In this document: one piece after another, positions 1 to 13,173 of the stretch
Layout: each line of letters starts with the position of its first letter
How positions within the stretch are numbered: position 1 is the first letter of the stretch
NCBI RefSeq assembly: GCF_000006565.2
Contig: NC_031480.1
Coordinates: forward strand, 4,685,529 to 4,749,528
DNA from: Toxoplasma gondii ME49
Lineage: Eukaryota > Apicomplexa > Conoidasida > Eucoccidiorida > Sarcocystidae
Direction of reading: 5' to 3'
Length of the DNA stretch: 64,000 nucleotides
Translations under genes and position numbers: made by a program
The notes under the pieces: model-generated
Told to the model about the DNA's origin: nothing
The model's database searches: none
The model's input: the letters and a program-made list of their open reading frames with translations, nothing else

Positions 1-2495
1 TGGCGAGGAGCGCAAAGACAAGCACCTGCGAAAGATCCGTCAGGGTCCACAGGTGCCCCTCTTCGTCGTCTTCGTACGGACCGGAGTCCGCCTCGAACGC
101 GTCTCTGCTGTCTTTCGTTTCTTCTTCGCGCGACTCGTCGTTCAGTCCACGCTTTGAAGAAGCGTCGACGGCGTCCTCGGCCGACTCTGAAAAGGACCGC
201 CTCTCTCGCTTCTTCCACGTCTTGCGATGCAAACGACCTCGCAAAAGCTTTGCCAACTTGTACTGCATCCACGCACGCTTGTCGTCCTCCCTGTCTGCTC
301 TTTCTTCTCTCTCTTCTTCCCTTTCTTCTCTCTCTTCTTCCCTTTCTTCTTTCTCGCCATCCTCTCCCCTCTCTTCGCACTCTTCTCTCTCGGCCTCGTG
401 CTCGTCCAGCGCCGCCTCCCTGTCGCCTGCTACGTTGCTCGCGCCTCTGGAATGCGCACCGGCCTTCTGGGCCTGACGGCCAGCGTCGCCGGGCTGGCGG
501 AAGCTGAAGAAAAGGAGCTTCTGCACTTCCAAAAACTCCAAATGCCCGGGGTACGACGTGATCGTCAGAGGCAACTCCGCCGCCGGCGGTGGTGGAGGCG
601 CACCAGGAAGCGGCAGACTTTCGTGCGGAGGCTCTGCGGTGTACGGACAAGCCGGGATAGGCTCCGGCGGAATGTACGGAATCACGCAGTCCGGCAGCAG
701 CTCCAGCTGAAAAAAACGCATGCAATCGACTGTCGCCTGTCTCACGCGTAGTGGAGGCGCACGAACAGCCCCTGTCTCGTATGTGCCGTTGCATGCAAGG
801 AGACACGGTGGATCTGTGGGTCAGCCAAGATGTTCACGCAGTGATGAACGCTGCGCCCCGGAGTTTGAGGCCCAAGAAGCTTGTCTGCCTCGACATGCGA
901 ATAGGGAGCCATGCATGTAGAGACACTTGAATGTTTTTCTCAGACAACGACTCACGGATATACCTTCCCCCCTACATATGTACTCGCATTCCTATAGAGT
1001 CACATACGCTCAAGTCCACATATAGATACACGCATGCATATATATATATATATATATGTATTGGAGTTCGGGTGCTCGACGCTTCGCCTGGTTTGGGACT
1101 CCTACCCCACTCCGGTGAACAGATCTCCACTCCAACACTGCGAACGCTGTCTTCTCTACAAGGAATAGGCAGAGTTCACACACAACTCTCCGCGGGCGCT
1201 TTCACACTGGATTTCCGAAGAAACCTTGTTATTTCACTCTGGCGTATCTCCCGCGGTTGCCGCGCCGTGCAGGCAGGCACTGGCGAACCACGCAGAGACG
1301 CACCCGCAAGGAAGCTCGGCGCATGTTTCTGACTACGAGAAGCGTGTGAGCGTCACCGACGTTCTGCAAAGAAGGCGTTGACAGGTAGTGCCTGTTTCTC
1401 GAGCCTTTCGAGGTGACTCGAAGAGTCCTTTCTGAACTCTACACCTCGACTCTCACGACCGGCTGAGGCTCACCAGATTTGGGCGGTAGCGGAAGCGGAA
1501 GGCCTTTTCGAACGCATGTCGAACGAAGACTTTGACGCAAGCAGGAGGGATCGACAAGCTCAGCCACTCCTCGAGCAAGCTCATGCGGCCCTCCCACAGG
1601 TTCAGCCAATACGCAAAGAAGTCCGCCAACACCTGCAAGCCGAAAGTCAGAAAGAGGAAAGGGTGAAAGGCGAGACGTCGACCGACGCTGGGCATCCCGT
1701 CGCAAGTGACCCTCGGGGGAGGCGGTCCTCATGCCCCTCGAGCGCCTTCTCTGGAGAACGAAGTCCCAAGCCCACAGACGCTGCACACGCAGCTGAGCTC
1801 CCCCGCAAACGCGCGAAAGTTCCGGTGAAAGACTGAGGTCGCAGGACTCTCCACGCCGACTCTAGGCATGCCGGGAGAGCGATTCCGCATCCATGCAACC
1901 GGTCTGTCGCGTAAACGTGAGCCGTTTTCAGTGGCGGCGACGGACGGCACGTCTGTTGAGGCGGCGGGTGCAGTCCGCTTCGCAGTCTCGAGTTTTCCTT
2001 CCTTCTCCCGCTTACTTTTGCTTACCCTCATCGACTGGAAATCAAACTGCGCTGCATGCTTCAGCAAAGACGTAAGGCTCGCCTCCACGACTCCGACGAG
2101 GGAGTTCTGCATCTGACAGGCGCGCTGGATGACACGCGTGACGAAAAACGACGCGTCCGCAGCGTCGGCTGCGAGAGGGGCGTGCGGCAGGCGAAGCATC
2201 GCGCTGAACAGACACTGAAAAAAACAACCGAGAAAAACAAACGAAAAAAACCAACCGCCATTCAAAACCAACGACATCCACACACCCACTTTACACACAT
2301 ACACACATATACATATATATATATATTTATACATCTATATATATATGTACATGTATACTATTTTATGTGCGTTGAGACTGTTATCGAATCGCGTTGCCTC
2401 CACGGATCGATGCAGGCACGCAGGTGAGTCTCCGACTGGCCTCCGCCACCTGCGTCTTCTCGTTGGCCTCGACCGGGACGTCTATACATACATAC

Positions 2496-2531
<36 letters not shown>

Positions 2532-5424
2532 TTGAGTCGGTTGACCTCAATAGATGTGTGCATTGGTTTGCATAGACACATGGCTGTCTCTGTTTGCCTC
2601 GATATCGGCATGCATCATTCCGTAGCTCCAAACGCACCTCGACGAGAACGTAGTCGAACTGATCATGGTCGACAGGCACCCGCAAGAGCGCCTCTGCACA
2701 GAGAGTCACGTTGTCTCTGAAGCTGTAGAGCAGCGTGAGGAAGTGATCTTCGAGGATCCTGAAGCAGAGAGAGAAACTCGAGGAACAGTCGCTCGTTCAC
2801 GACGTCTGGGACGCAAAGGCTCCAGGGAACAACCACCTGTCCTTTCGAACTTCTCTCCATCCGTGTGCCTTCGGCGCTTCTGTCGCAAGTTCACGATGGT
2901 CCTTGCTTCACCTCCCTCGCCCCGTCTGTGTCCCTGTTCTGTCGCTCTCCGCGCTTCACAGAAGTCTTCTCTGACTGTCTGTCTTGCCTCGTTTTTTTTT
3001 GCTTGCCGCCTCTCCCCACACTTCTCGCTCTCGAGAAGAGACGTGAGAGCGACCTGCCCCAGTGCCTCTCCTCTGTTCTGCTTCACCATCAGGCGACCCT
3101 CCGATCTAGGCCGTTCCACGCTTCTTTCTGTCGCAGGTTCCACGGAACACACGGCTTCCGGTGGCTGCTGGAGACCTGCCTCACGGCAAGACGGAAGCTC
3201 CACAGGAAGCGGTTCACCGGATAAGTTCGCGTCGAGCGCGTCTGTCGCGCTGCGCCAGCCAGGCGTTCGTCTGTGTGTGTCTGCAGTTTCGCAGAGAAGC
3301 GACAACGCGGTCTCGCCTACCATCGATCGTGAGGCGACAGCGGAACGTCAACTTTTTCGATCGAGACAGGCAAGCGAAGTCCACTTGAAATCGGGAGCGC
3401 GCGAATCTGCCGCAAGTCCTCCACCGTGAGCGTCAGAGCAGGAAGGGAACACACTGGGAACCGCGCCGCCGCTGCTTCACTCGGTTTCAGCAGAGGAAAC
3501 AAATCTGCCGACTGGAAGAAACGAAACGTCGCCTTCGACTTCCACTGAACCTAAAAAGAGAAAACACACACGAGGGAGACGGTGGAAGGAAAATCACAGC
3601 GAAACAGCGACGACGGGAGAGCGAATCAGATGTCGCGTTCTTTCTAGTCTTTTCTTCTACCCCCCCAGCCGAGAGATGTCCGCTTCACCACCCGAGCGAG
3701 GTTTCATTTCGAAGACGCTTCCTTCAAAAGGAGGCATGTCGAACGCACAGCCACTGCGTCTCCCCGATACGGAGTGAGGCGCAGCTCCGGTGAAAGCCAT
3801 GAAGAAGTACAGCGGCGCGCGTTCCCTCTTCCTAGGCACAGAGCTGAGAGACGAAATTCAGTCGGAAGGAAAAAAGCGATCCCCCTCAACACACTCCGGT
3901 TATTTACGACGATGAACAGCAGTCCCTGGTCGGATTCAAGCTGACATCTCCTTCGAGTCCCTACACGTTCACCCGCCTTCCCCTCGATGGAACGCGAAAC
4001 GTCTCAAATGCCTGTTCGGCCGGCCGATGTTTTTTTAGTGGAGGCTGCTACGCGGGGGTGCAGAAACGCACCTGTTCCATGAATCCAAGTGCCTCGACGA
4101 GAGTCTCCACTCGGCTTTTGTGCAGGCCGAGAGAGGCGACGATCGAATTCTCTTCTCCGTCGGTCCCGAAGGGTGCGTCGCGAACAGGCAGACAGGCCTG
4201 TCGCAGAAGAAGAGCTTCCGCAGAGGCGGGAGAAGAAATCTGCTGAGAGAGAGCAAGGACCTCTTCGACGGCGCCGCGGTGCGTCTCCCACAGTCGCGAG
4301 CTCAGCCACGGCAAGGCAGCCTACAAGCGAGTGCATGCGCGGAGACACAGAAACTCAGGACGACTTGCAGAAGAAAGACGCGCAAACACTGATGGGATGC
4401 AGGGAAATTTGCGCGGTCGAGTGATATGCAGAGAACAGGCGCAGGTTTCAGTGATTCCTCTGAGCCGAAAAAAGAGAGGAATCTCGAGCTCCCAGACATA
4501 ACAAAAGAAGAGATTTACTTCTCGCAAACACACGTGAGGCTTTCAACGTTGGGCAGCCGTCGCATGCTGCAACTGTCTCCTTCGAACTCCTGCGGCGCCC
4601 CTTCACACGGCTGCAGAAATCCGAAATTTGAGCATCTAAAGTCCTCCCTTTCGCACAAGCTGTCCCTGCAAACCTCCCTTTTCCGGAAGCTCAGAAGCGC
4701 GATTAGAGAAAGGAGAAAATTCCTGTGGTTCTCCTATCTCCAGGATATGTGCTTTGCCTCAGAAACTGATCAATCGCAAGCGCTCTCGCGTCTTTTTTTG
4801 ATGTGTTGCTCAAGAAGACCTCTTCGATCCACATTCTGCTTCCCTTCCCTTTGTCAACAAACGCGTTTTTGTCGCGATGCCTGGCCCCCAGCGTCGAGGC
4901 CAAAGCGCTCGGAAAGGACAAGGCAGTGCAGGAGACGTTCACTTCGGACTTTGAGGTCTTCCCTCGCTGTCCGCGAAATAAAAACAAAAAAACGGAACCT
5001 TGCACACAAACAAATGCAGATCTCTTTGTCCAAAGCTCGTCCTACGAGGGTCAAAAGAAGAAGCTGCTCTGTGGTCGAACTCGGCGGCAGTTCGGCACAG
5101 AGGGAAAGAAGCGCCATCATGGTCTCGAAGACGCTCTCCTGAAAACAAAGCGCATGCAGCTTCAAAAATCTACAACTTTCTCGATGGACATAGAAACACG
5201 AAAAGACTGCCACGGTAATCAACGCACGATGGCGCCCCGATGCATGCACATAGCCATGAAGGGTGCATGCACACGGTGGCACTTTGTCCAAATGCGGTGT
5301 TCACAAAAACTCGACCCACACTCACTTCAATGATACGTAGTCTGCAGTTGTACAAATACCCATGCATCCATCCATCTATATATGTATGTACATGTACATA
5401 AGTGTAAAATACATATACATATAC

Positions 5425-5467
<43 letters not shown>

Positions 5468-5473
5468 TATACA

Positions 5474-5516
<43 letters not shown>

Positions 5517-7036
5517 GCCCACACGACTCTATATGTACATATGTGCATGCTTGCAGTTTGGCAGGATTTTGCAGCTCTGAGACGCAGCGAACCGAGCAAA
5601 CGGAGTTAAGCTCTCGAGAGGAAAACCGAGCCGCACACACCCCCGTTGCTTCTCTGTGGAGCCCAGACTCGAGCAGCTCTGAATTCTGGTCTGAACCTGC
5701 TGTATGGAGAGACACAAGAGACACAAGAGACACACGGGTCTGCACCTTTCTCTGCGCAGGCCTGGGGTGTACGTACAGTTGAGACGACGAAGCTTCCAGC
5801 GAGCGCGACAAAGAAGCGCAGAAGCAGTTTCGCGTCGAAGAACTTTCCTTCCTTGATGGCCGCCTCAAACCTCTGAAAACTCCTCTCCACGATGCGAGTG
5901 CACACCGACCTCAAGCGACTCTTCTTGAACCAAAGTCCGACGACGCACGAATAGATTCCTGAGGAAGCGAACGAAGGCCGACAAACGAACATACGTCAGC
6001 GAACAGAGGAGACAGGTGAGGGGAACCACGTACGGAGACAGACAAGACAGGAAAGAGACAGGGGAGACACATGGAGACCCGAGTCGCAAGGGTGACACAG
6101 ACATCGTAGCCTATCAGTCGCAAAACGTTCGCTCAACACCAGCAGAAGCTGGGAGAAGGAATGCACTCGAACCTAAGAAGGAGAAGGGAGGCTGCATGCA
6201 TCCGCACTGTCGAGTCTGGAAACTTCACATCGGCTCCTACCAACTTTGAGAGGAAGCTGGCTGGCGCAGTCGACGAGGAGTTCCACCAGGCGGTCTTCTA
6301 GATTTTTTTCCTTCTGTCCTTCCGATTTTTCGGGTGTCTCTTCGCCTGCTGTCTCCGCCTTCTTCTCCGCCGTATCTGTGGCGTCAGTCTCTTCGTTTTC
6401 CTCCGCTGCACGACTCTCCAGTTCGTCGTCGCCTCTTCGGGTGCGGTCCCGGAGCTTCTTCTCTGCCTTCTCGCGTTCTTCCTCTCGATCCTGGACGATC
6501 GCGGTCTCAGCCTCCCGCGCAAGCTTTTGAATCTGTTGAGGAATCAGCGCCATTTCGTCTCCCACCGTGACGAACAGCGTCCGGAGACACATCCACCGCT
6601 TCTCCTTCACACTCAAAGATGCCTCTTCTCGGTCGCGGTCTCCCCGAAAGCCTCGCCCACGGCTCCGACGGACCTGCGACCACGGCGGTAAATCGCGCGC
6701 GTCTTGTCGCCGCCGATGGAACCCACTGTCTCCTCGCGGACGTCCGTATGGACCGGAGTTCCGAAAGCCGCGCCTCCTGTCCGTCCCGCCCTGTCGAAAC
6801 ATGTGCGCCCAGGGTCCTCGCTCTTCGCCTTGACTCTCCGCAAGTATTTCTCCTTCTTGTCGTTCTTCTTCGCGTCCTGCGTTTGACGCCTCTTCCACGC
6901 GACTCGCCTCGTCAGCCTCGAGGGGGAGGTCGTCTTGGAGGGCGGCCGCGTCGCCTCGCTCGACCGTCTCCTCGGCGGGGAGACAGTTTGTGGGGTCGGC
7001 CTCGTCGTCGACCGGAGGAGCGCCGGCGAACTCCAT
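1..7036 (-). CDS. CBP80: Nuclear cap-binding protein subunit 1 (CBP80), 3' end cut by the window edge
   Basis: The large subunit of the nuclear cap-binding complex is an all-helical MIF4G-type scaffold that holds CBP20 on the 5' cap of nascent RNA and links capping to splicing, export and decay. Exons read on the minus strand: 7036-6241, 5958-5777, 5138-5046, 4320-4072, one near 3840-3660, 3550-3321, 2758-2638, 2214-2026, 1632-1474 and 706-<1. All phases fit except around the 3840-3660 exon. The first exon carries an acidic, then RG-rich leader, followed by [19 protein letters not shown] and a charged insertion. Helical stretches that align in order with animal CBP80 include [52 protein letters not shown] and [18 protein letters not shown]. 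The last visible exon has an EER-repeat low-complexity insertion at about 250-360. An upstream in-frame ATG lies at 7207. I chose 7036 because similarity is absent before it. About 960 residues are visible. Confidence 0.82.
300..365 (-). repeat. Coding microsatellite inside CBP80
   Basis: Near-perfect tandem copies of a TCTCTCTTCTTCCCTTTCT-type unit read on the minus strand as Glu/Arg repeats (EEREEEREE). They stay in frame within the last visible CBP80 exon and form a charged low-complexity insertion in the C-terminal helical region. Length variation between strains would be expected. Confidence 0.7.
2281..2530. repeat. AT-rich microsatellite cluster in a CBP80 intron
   Basis: Two blocks of (TA)n with TACA interruptions, about 2295-2350 and 2494-2529, lie inside the CBP80 intron between exons 2758-2638 and 2214-2026. 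Reading frames here give only [10 protein letters not shown] peptides and are not coding. Confidence 0.85.
5378..5535. repeat. Long TA/TATACA microsatellite in a CBP80 intron
   Basis: About 150 bp of (TA)n interrupted by TACA steps lie in the intron between CBP80 exons 5958-5777 and 5138-5046. This is one of the longest such tracts in the window and is likely polymorphic. No coding signal. Confidence 0.88.
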
Positions 7037-9005
7037 TTCGCCAACAGCAGCTGGGAGACGGAAGACGGATGGCGCAGAAAGAGAGGGTGGACGGAGAAGC
7101 CGTCGCTGCAAACGCTGAGAAAAAAGCGCTGCAGAACGCGTTCGGGAGAAACGCGTCGCGAACCGAGACCTGGCGCCCAGAAGTCGCAGCAGCAGCTGAG
7201 GTCGCACCAGCGAGCACTGGGAGCTTCACGCTGAGAGAGACCCCACGGATACGAAGAGGGAGGAACAAGAAGGAGGAACAGGAGGGAGGACAGAGAGAAG
7301 AGGGGAGAAAACGAGGCGGAGAAAACAAGCAGAAAAAAACGAAGAGAAAGGGAGACTCTCCGGGCGACGACACACGCAAGTGAGAGGAAGCGGTGCGAAA
7401 AAGAGGCGAGGCAGACGCGTGGAGTGCGTCGCGCAGAAGGCGTCAGGAAGAAGCGACAAAACTTTGAGTTGGATTCACAGACAAGAAGGCCAAAAGAGAA
7501 AAGCTCTCGTTTCCTGGCGAATCGAAACTGCATGCGGCGACGCAGCAAGGAAGTGCCGATGAGGGTGAGACGAGTGGCGAATGCGAGGGGCGCAGAGGAG
7601 AACAAATTGGAGAGAACAGAAGGAAAAGAAGAGAGAGACGAACTCTTGAAAGGGTCGCATCGAACTGTGGAGAAACTTCACTGGTTCGCGGTGTCTGTCC
7701 TCGAGAAACAGAGAGAGTCTGCTGCACACGGGGAATCCGCCAACTCGAACGCCTTCGTTTCTCGTCCGTCTTCGTCGATGCTTTTCTCTGAGAGATCAGT
7801 CGGGAGTCTCCCGGGTGCTCTCCTCCTGGGGGAAAGAAAAAGACTGAGCTCGCAACCTTCTGGTGTCCAAAGTTGTCAGGGTCGGCTGCCGACGCTCTCC
7901 CTCTCTCGGCCTCGTTCTGCATGCAGGGATACATCCGTTTCTCCGCTTCTGCAGGTCTCTCTTTAAGCCGGACTGCAGCACACGGCGTTCTTCTTCGATT
8001 CTCCTTCGGCGCGCCAACTAAGGAAACAGGAGGGCAAGAAAAAGAAGAAGACTCTACGGAAATTTCTTGTCGCCTCTTGAGCACGGTTCTCGCTCGATTT
8101 CTCGTCGGCCTCGGCAAGACAGCCAGGGCCAGGGTGCCGCAGCTGGTTGCGCGTCGAGGCAGCCAGAGAGACGCTTTGAACGGATTTGGAAATCTGGAAA
8201 AACCTTCTACACACTCAAACTTTCTTTCGTCATCTCTCCACCTCCCCTTCTCTTCTATAAACACACTCGCCTCTCTCCCGTCTTCTGAGCGAATCTCCTC
8301 TTCTCCGTCGTCTCTCCCTCCCTCTGTCTTACTTCTGTCTTCTTTCTCTTGCTTCGTTTCTTCTCTTGCGTCGATTTCTTCTCTGCCTTCGATTTCTTCT
8401 CCTTTTTTTAGTAGCTGTCTTTCCTCCCTTCCTTCGGCTAGTTCCTTTCTTCCTCCTCTCTGTCTCCCTCCCCAGATTTCTCTGTGGTTTGCATTTCCAT
8501 CCATTCTCTTCTTTGTTTTCCTCTCAAGCTGTTTCTTCTTCGGAGCTGTCGTGGTGTCTGCTGCGTCTCTGGAGGCCTTGGAGCTTCCCCCTTCTCCCGG
8601 GGGTTCGCGCCGAAATTCCACCGTCTCTCTTGTTTTCTTCTCTCGTCCTTTTTTCCATCGCGCCTTCTTCCTCTTGTGTCTGTGCGGAGCTTTTTTCGTC
8701 GAGTCGCTTGACTGTCTTCGCCTTTCCCTTGCTCCTCTCTGTTGTCTCGAGATCTTTTCTGCCCTTCTGCTCCTTCCTTTCGCGCGCTGGAATTCGAAAT
8801 CTGCAGTTTGAGTTTGCCCTCTTCGTCTCTCTCAGCAATTCTGTGAGAGGCCTTTTCCGCCTGTCTCTCCTCGGCCCTCGTTTCCGGTCCTTTCTTCGAC
8901 CTTGTCTCTCCCCCCCTCGTTCGGCGTCTCTGCTGAGGCGCCCTCTCCTTCCCTGGCCTCGCGTCTCGTCTGCCGTTCTTCTCTTCTTCCTCGCCTTCTG
9001 CCACC
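7037..9005. promoter_or_regulatory. Divergent intergenic region between CBP80 and HDAC
   Basis: About 1.97 kb separates the two start codons. Roughly 7250-7420 is purine-rich on the plus strand, so pyrimidine-rich when read toward CBP80. About 8215-8990 is strongly C/T-rich on the plus strand, read toward HDAC. This arrangement suggests 5' untranslated leaders running outward from a central promoter zone. TGCATGC motifs occur near 7529 and 7917. Many open frames cross the region because of the skewed composition, and I see no protein family in them. Confidence 0.5.
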
Positions 9006-10167
9006 ATGGGGAGGAGGAAGAGCGTTCTCTACTTCTACGACGGTAAGCGCGTTAGCGCAGGAGGCTGTCGTCCGAGAGTCGCAGTGCAGTCTGATCGACG
9101 TCATCGGCGCCGCAGCTCCTGAGATACACCTGAAAACTCGACTGACGCAAATGGATAGCATCTTCCATCCTCACAATCTTCGCATTTCATGCCTTTCTGG
9201 ATTTCTGTCTGCGCAAGAGAAACGCCTGACGCATACTCAACTCAGCAACGAAGGGAACATGCCTGTGGATACATTTCCAGCTCCAGGGTCGAGACGGCAT
9301 TGGTCTGCTTCTGGATATCCACCTATCTCTGTCAATGGACGCAAATCTGCAGCTCCCGGTCTCCTTTCCGAGCACCTGTGTCTCCGGGGGCAGGTGTGCC
9401 GGTGCGCATCCGTATCGCTTTCTATCTACATGCTTGTTCGTCGATCCGTACACGTTCTCCTCTTCGTCTCTGTTCCTCTGTGTCGTCTCTCTCTCTCAGG
9501 GTCTCTATCTCTGTATAGCCATTCAGCTGTCAAACTGTGCATCCAACTCCCTCTTGGTGTCTCTCTCTGTAGCGCTCTCGAGCTACTTCTGTCTGTGTCT
9601 AGTCTTTCATCTATCCGTCGCTTTCCCCAGTGCGTTCTATCTTTCTGTCGGTGAAACCCCCTCTTGGCGTCCGTTTCTCCACGCGGCTTTCTCTCTCGAA
9701 TCTGTTGGTCTTGTTTTGTCTCGAGAATGCGTCGCTCTTTCGACGTTGATTTCCCTCCAGACAGAGTCCTTTCGGCGTCGACTTGGGGGTGCACAAGTCG
9801 CTCTCTGGGGACCACTGTCTGCCTGCTTCAACCCCCGAAGGAGTTCCGTGAAGCAGCCGCTGCAGCTTGTGGGCTTCCTTGCGCGCTTCTTGTTTCTTTC
9901 AGAGAACATCGGAAATTTCCATTATGGACCGTCGCATCCAATGAAGCCGCACCGCGTGCGGATGACTCACGACCTCATTCAGGCTTACGACCTCCTTCAA
10001 AGCATGGACATCGTGGTCAGCTGAAACAGAAACAACTCGCGAACCGAACGTCTCTCTTCTTCGACAATCCAGACATGCACTTGGACTTCTGTAACTGCGC
10101 ATACCTACATATCTATATCTGTTTCTTTATCTATATCTGTATATCTGTATATTTATATGGATGCTTG

Positions 10168-10200
<33 letters not shown>

Positions 10201-13084
10201 GTGTGTAGCTTTGCATATATATATATATATGTATATGTATGTATATGTATGTATGTGTGTATAGAGACAAGACACGTGACTTCGAAACTGAGAAGAAGCA
10301 AGTCAACGGTCGCTGTGAAGGGGAAATTGGAAATATCTCTTCTTTTGTTTTGAGGAAAGCCGTTTGTCTTCTTTTTCGCGTTTCGCAGAAACCGCTGAAG
10401 CCCGCCGTCGAGGACCTGACGCGCTTCCACGCGAACGACTACGTCGATTTCCTTCGGGCGTCTGCACAATCGCGTCTCGAAGCTTCTTTGTCTCCCCGGC
10501 CATTTCTCTTCTTCTCTCCGTCTCCGGCTGCCGCGCGATCTGCGTCGCGCCCGTCGCCTCCCCCGCAGGCGGAAGGCGCCGCTGCTGTCTCTGCGGGAGC
10601 CTCAGGTGTCTCCGTGGTCCAGAGCGGCTCTGGCTCGAGAGTCCGCTCAACTCTGCATCCCCTGCGGTCTGAGAGCCGTTCTGTCTCGCCGGCGACTTCG
10701 GCATTCGACTCGCGAGTTCCCCCCGAGGCGGTTGGTGCGGATGCGTTGAGCAGCACGGACGCGCGAGGTCGGACGCCGCCGAAAAGCCTCGGAGCGGACC
10801 TCGGACCGGGAGGCTGGAGCAGAGCCGCGACCCAGAAGCCGCCGTTCCTCCAGGCCTCCTCCGGCGACGGGGCGCACGGGCCCCTTGGGCTCCAGTGCCC
10901 GAGCGCGGCGGAGGAGACAGGGACGGGCGGGCAGGCGCCGGCGTGGGCTCCACCCGGGGTGTCTCCGTCCCTGCGGCGGGGCGAGGACGCCAACGGCTTG
11001 CTGAGTTCGGCAGCGTTCGACGAAGAGGTTGCGGCGCCTCCTGTGCCTCTCTCGTCCTCGCTGGCGGATCAAATGGCCCGGTTCAACGTCGGAGAAGACT
11101 GTCCGGTCTTCGACGGACTCTGGGAGTACTGCCAGACCTACAGCGGAGGCAGCATCGAGGGCGCGCGACGCGTCGTGAGAGGAGAGTACGACTGGGCAAT
11201 CAACTGGTGCGTTGAAACGATAGCGATGAGACACGGTAAAGAAGACCCCACTGGACTGCTTAAGACGGATGAAAGCGCTTCTAAGTTGCCGACGTTGAAA
11301 GAGAACCGAGACAGGCGGCCGTCCGCCACATCGACTCCAGGGACTCCACATGGTTTTTTACAGTGGAGCACGCGTTGTCTTCTCTTGACATCTTTCTGTA
11401 AATCTGCACCGCTGCGTGTCTGGCGTGAGGTCTCCAGTCTAGACTCCTCCAACGAATTCTCCCTTCCAGTCAGCCTCGTCCAGGGGATACCACCAAAGTC
11501 GATATCCTGCTCCCTTGCCCGCGAAAAAGGGATGCTTGTCTGTTTGCCTTCAACACTGACTTAGAGCGAAACAGTCGTAATCTCGAGACGCGCATCACAT
11601 GTCTCCGCTGCTCGACGCTTTCAAGTTTCCACTGCGTTGTTTTCGTCCTCTCTGAACTGAAGTCCTTTGTGTCCCTCGCCGCGCCTCCGCTGCAGGGCAG
11701 GGGGCCTCCACCACGGAAAGAAACACGAAGCCAGTGGCTTTTGTTACATCAACGACTGCGTCTTGGCTGCCCTCGAATTCCTGCGTTTCAAACATCGGGT
11801 GCTCTATGTCGACGTCGACATCCACCACGGCGATGGAGTCGAAGAAGCGTTCTACACTTCTCCCAGGTCTGAGTCGTCCGCCAACTCCTGTCTCCTCATT
11901 CTCCTTCCTCCGGACCTCTACTGAGATTCGTTGCAGATTTCCCTGTGGAGTTCTTCCGCATGGGCCTTCTGAAAAGAACTGTCTTTCTCAGGATACTTAA
12001 AACTATACATAAATACATATATATATATATATATCGGAGGGGATACCGTGGTGGGGAAACAGCTTTCGCTTTTCGCGACTCTGTTCTGGAAACACATGCT
12101 GGTCTGCCTGGTCTGCATCTTTCTTTTGCGCGTTGATTTTCGTGGGGTTCAGCTTCTTTGCATGTCTTTGGTCCTCTGACTCTTTATCCCATGTTCGTTT
12201 TCTCTCTCTCTCTTCTTTCCTTGCACATCTCTTTTTAACTCCTTATCTTTCCGTGTCAGTCTCCCTGACGTTTTCGCCGCATTTCGTTCTCTCATCCTCT
12301 TTCTCCCTTTCTCACCGACGGTCTCTCTGTCTCTCTGACTCGTTGCTTCCTCACGAATCGGATGCCGTCTGCTTCACACACTCTTCCTCGCCTTCTGCCC
12401 TGTGTCCTCTGCTCCACGCGCGTCCTCTGTCGCTCTCCTTCTCGCCCATCTGCAGAGTTCTCTGTTGCTCTTTTCACAAATACGGCGACTACTTTCCGGG
12501 CACCGGCGCGCTGGACGATGTCGGAATCGACGAGGGCCTCGGCTACTCTGTCAACGTACCTCTGAGTGAGGGGGTGGATGACGCCATGTACACGCGTCTG
12601 TTCAGACAGGTACGAAGCAGACGAAGGCCGACGGTCTCTCGAAAAGTTGCCAAACTTTCCGCGGAAGATGGGAGATCAAGCGGGGGACGCCTCGGTGAGA
12701 ACTCGATCTGATTTCTGCGAATGCGAGAACTCGTCACACGAGTTTTCTCTCGTGAGCTGCGACGCTCTGTGGGGAAAAAACGGGATGACACGAAACGAAA
12801 CTCCCAAAGGAGGGACAGCAGACAGCAGAGGAAACACTCAGACTTTCTGATTCTCATTTTCAGGTCATGGACATGATTATGGAGTCCTACCGACCAGAAG
12901 CTGTCGTCCTCCAGTGCGGCGCCGATTCGCTTTCCGGGGATCGTCTCGGCTGTTTCAACCTCTCCATCGATGGTAAGAGGCTCCCTCGCTTTTGAAATCA
13001 CCTGCGGAGCTCGCAGGACCTTGAAACGACATGCAATCGTAGTCGCAAGTGTAGAACCACATCCAGACATATATAAATATATAA

Positions 13085-13115
<31 letters not shown>

Positions 13116-13126
13116 AATATATATAA

Positions 13127-13173
<47 letters not shown>

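Noticed and set aside
5362..5609. Several ORFs with IYIYIYIY peptides
   Set aside because: Simple (TA)n microsatellite translated in all frames. The same holds at 2482, 13066, 14530, 20612, 27600 and 61465.
7443..8621. 392-aa minus-strand frame in the CBP80/HDAC intergenic region
   Set aside because: Composed of Glu/Arg/Lys-rich text produced by the C/T-rich plus strand. No family, and several other frames are open over the same bases.
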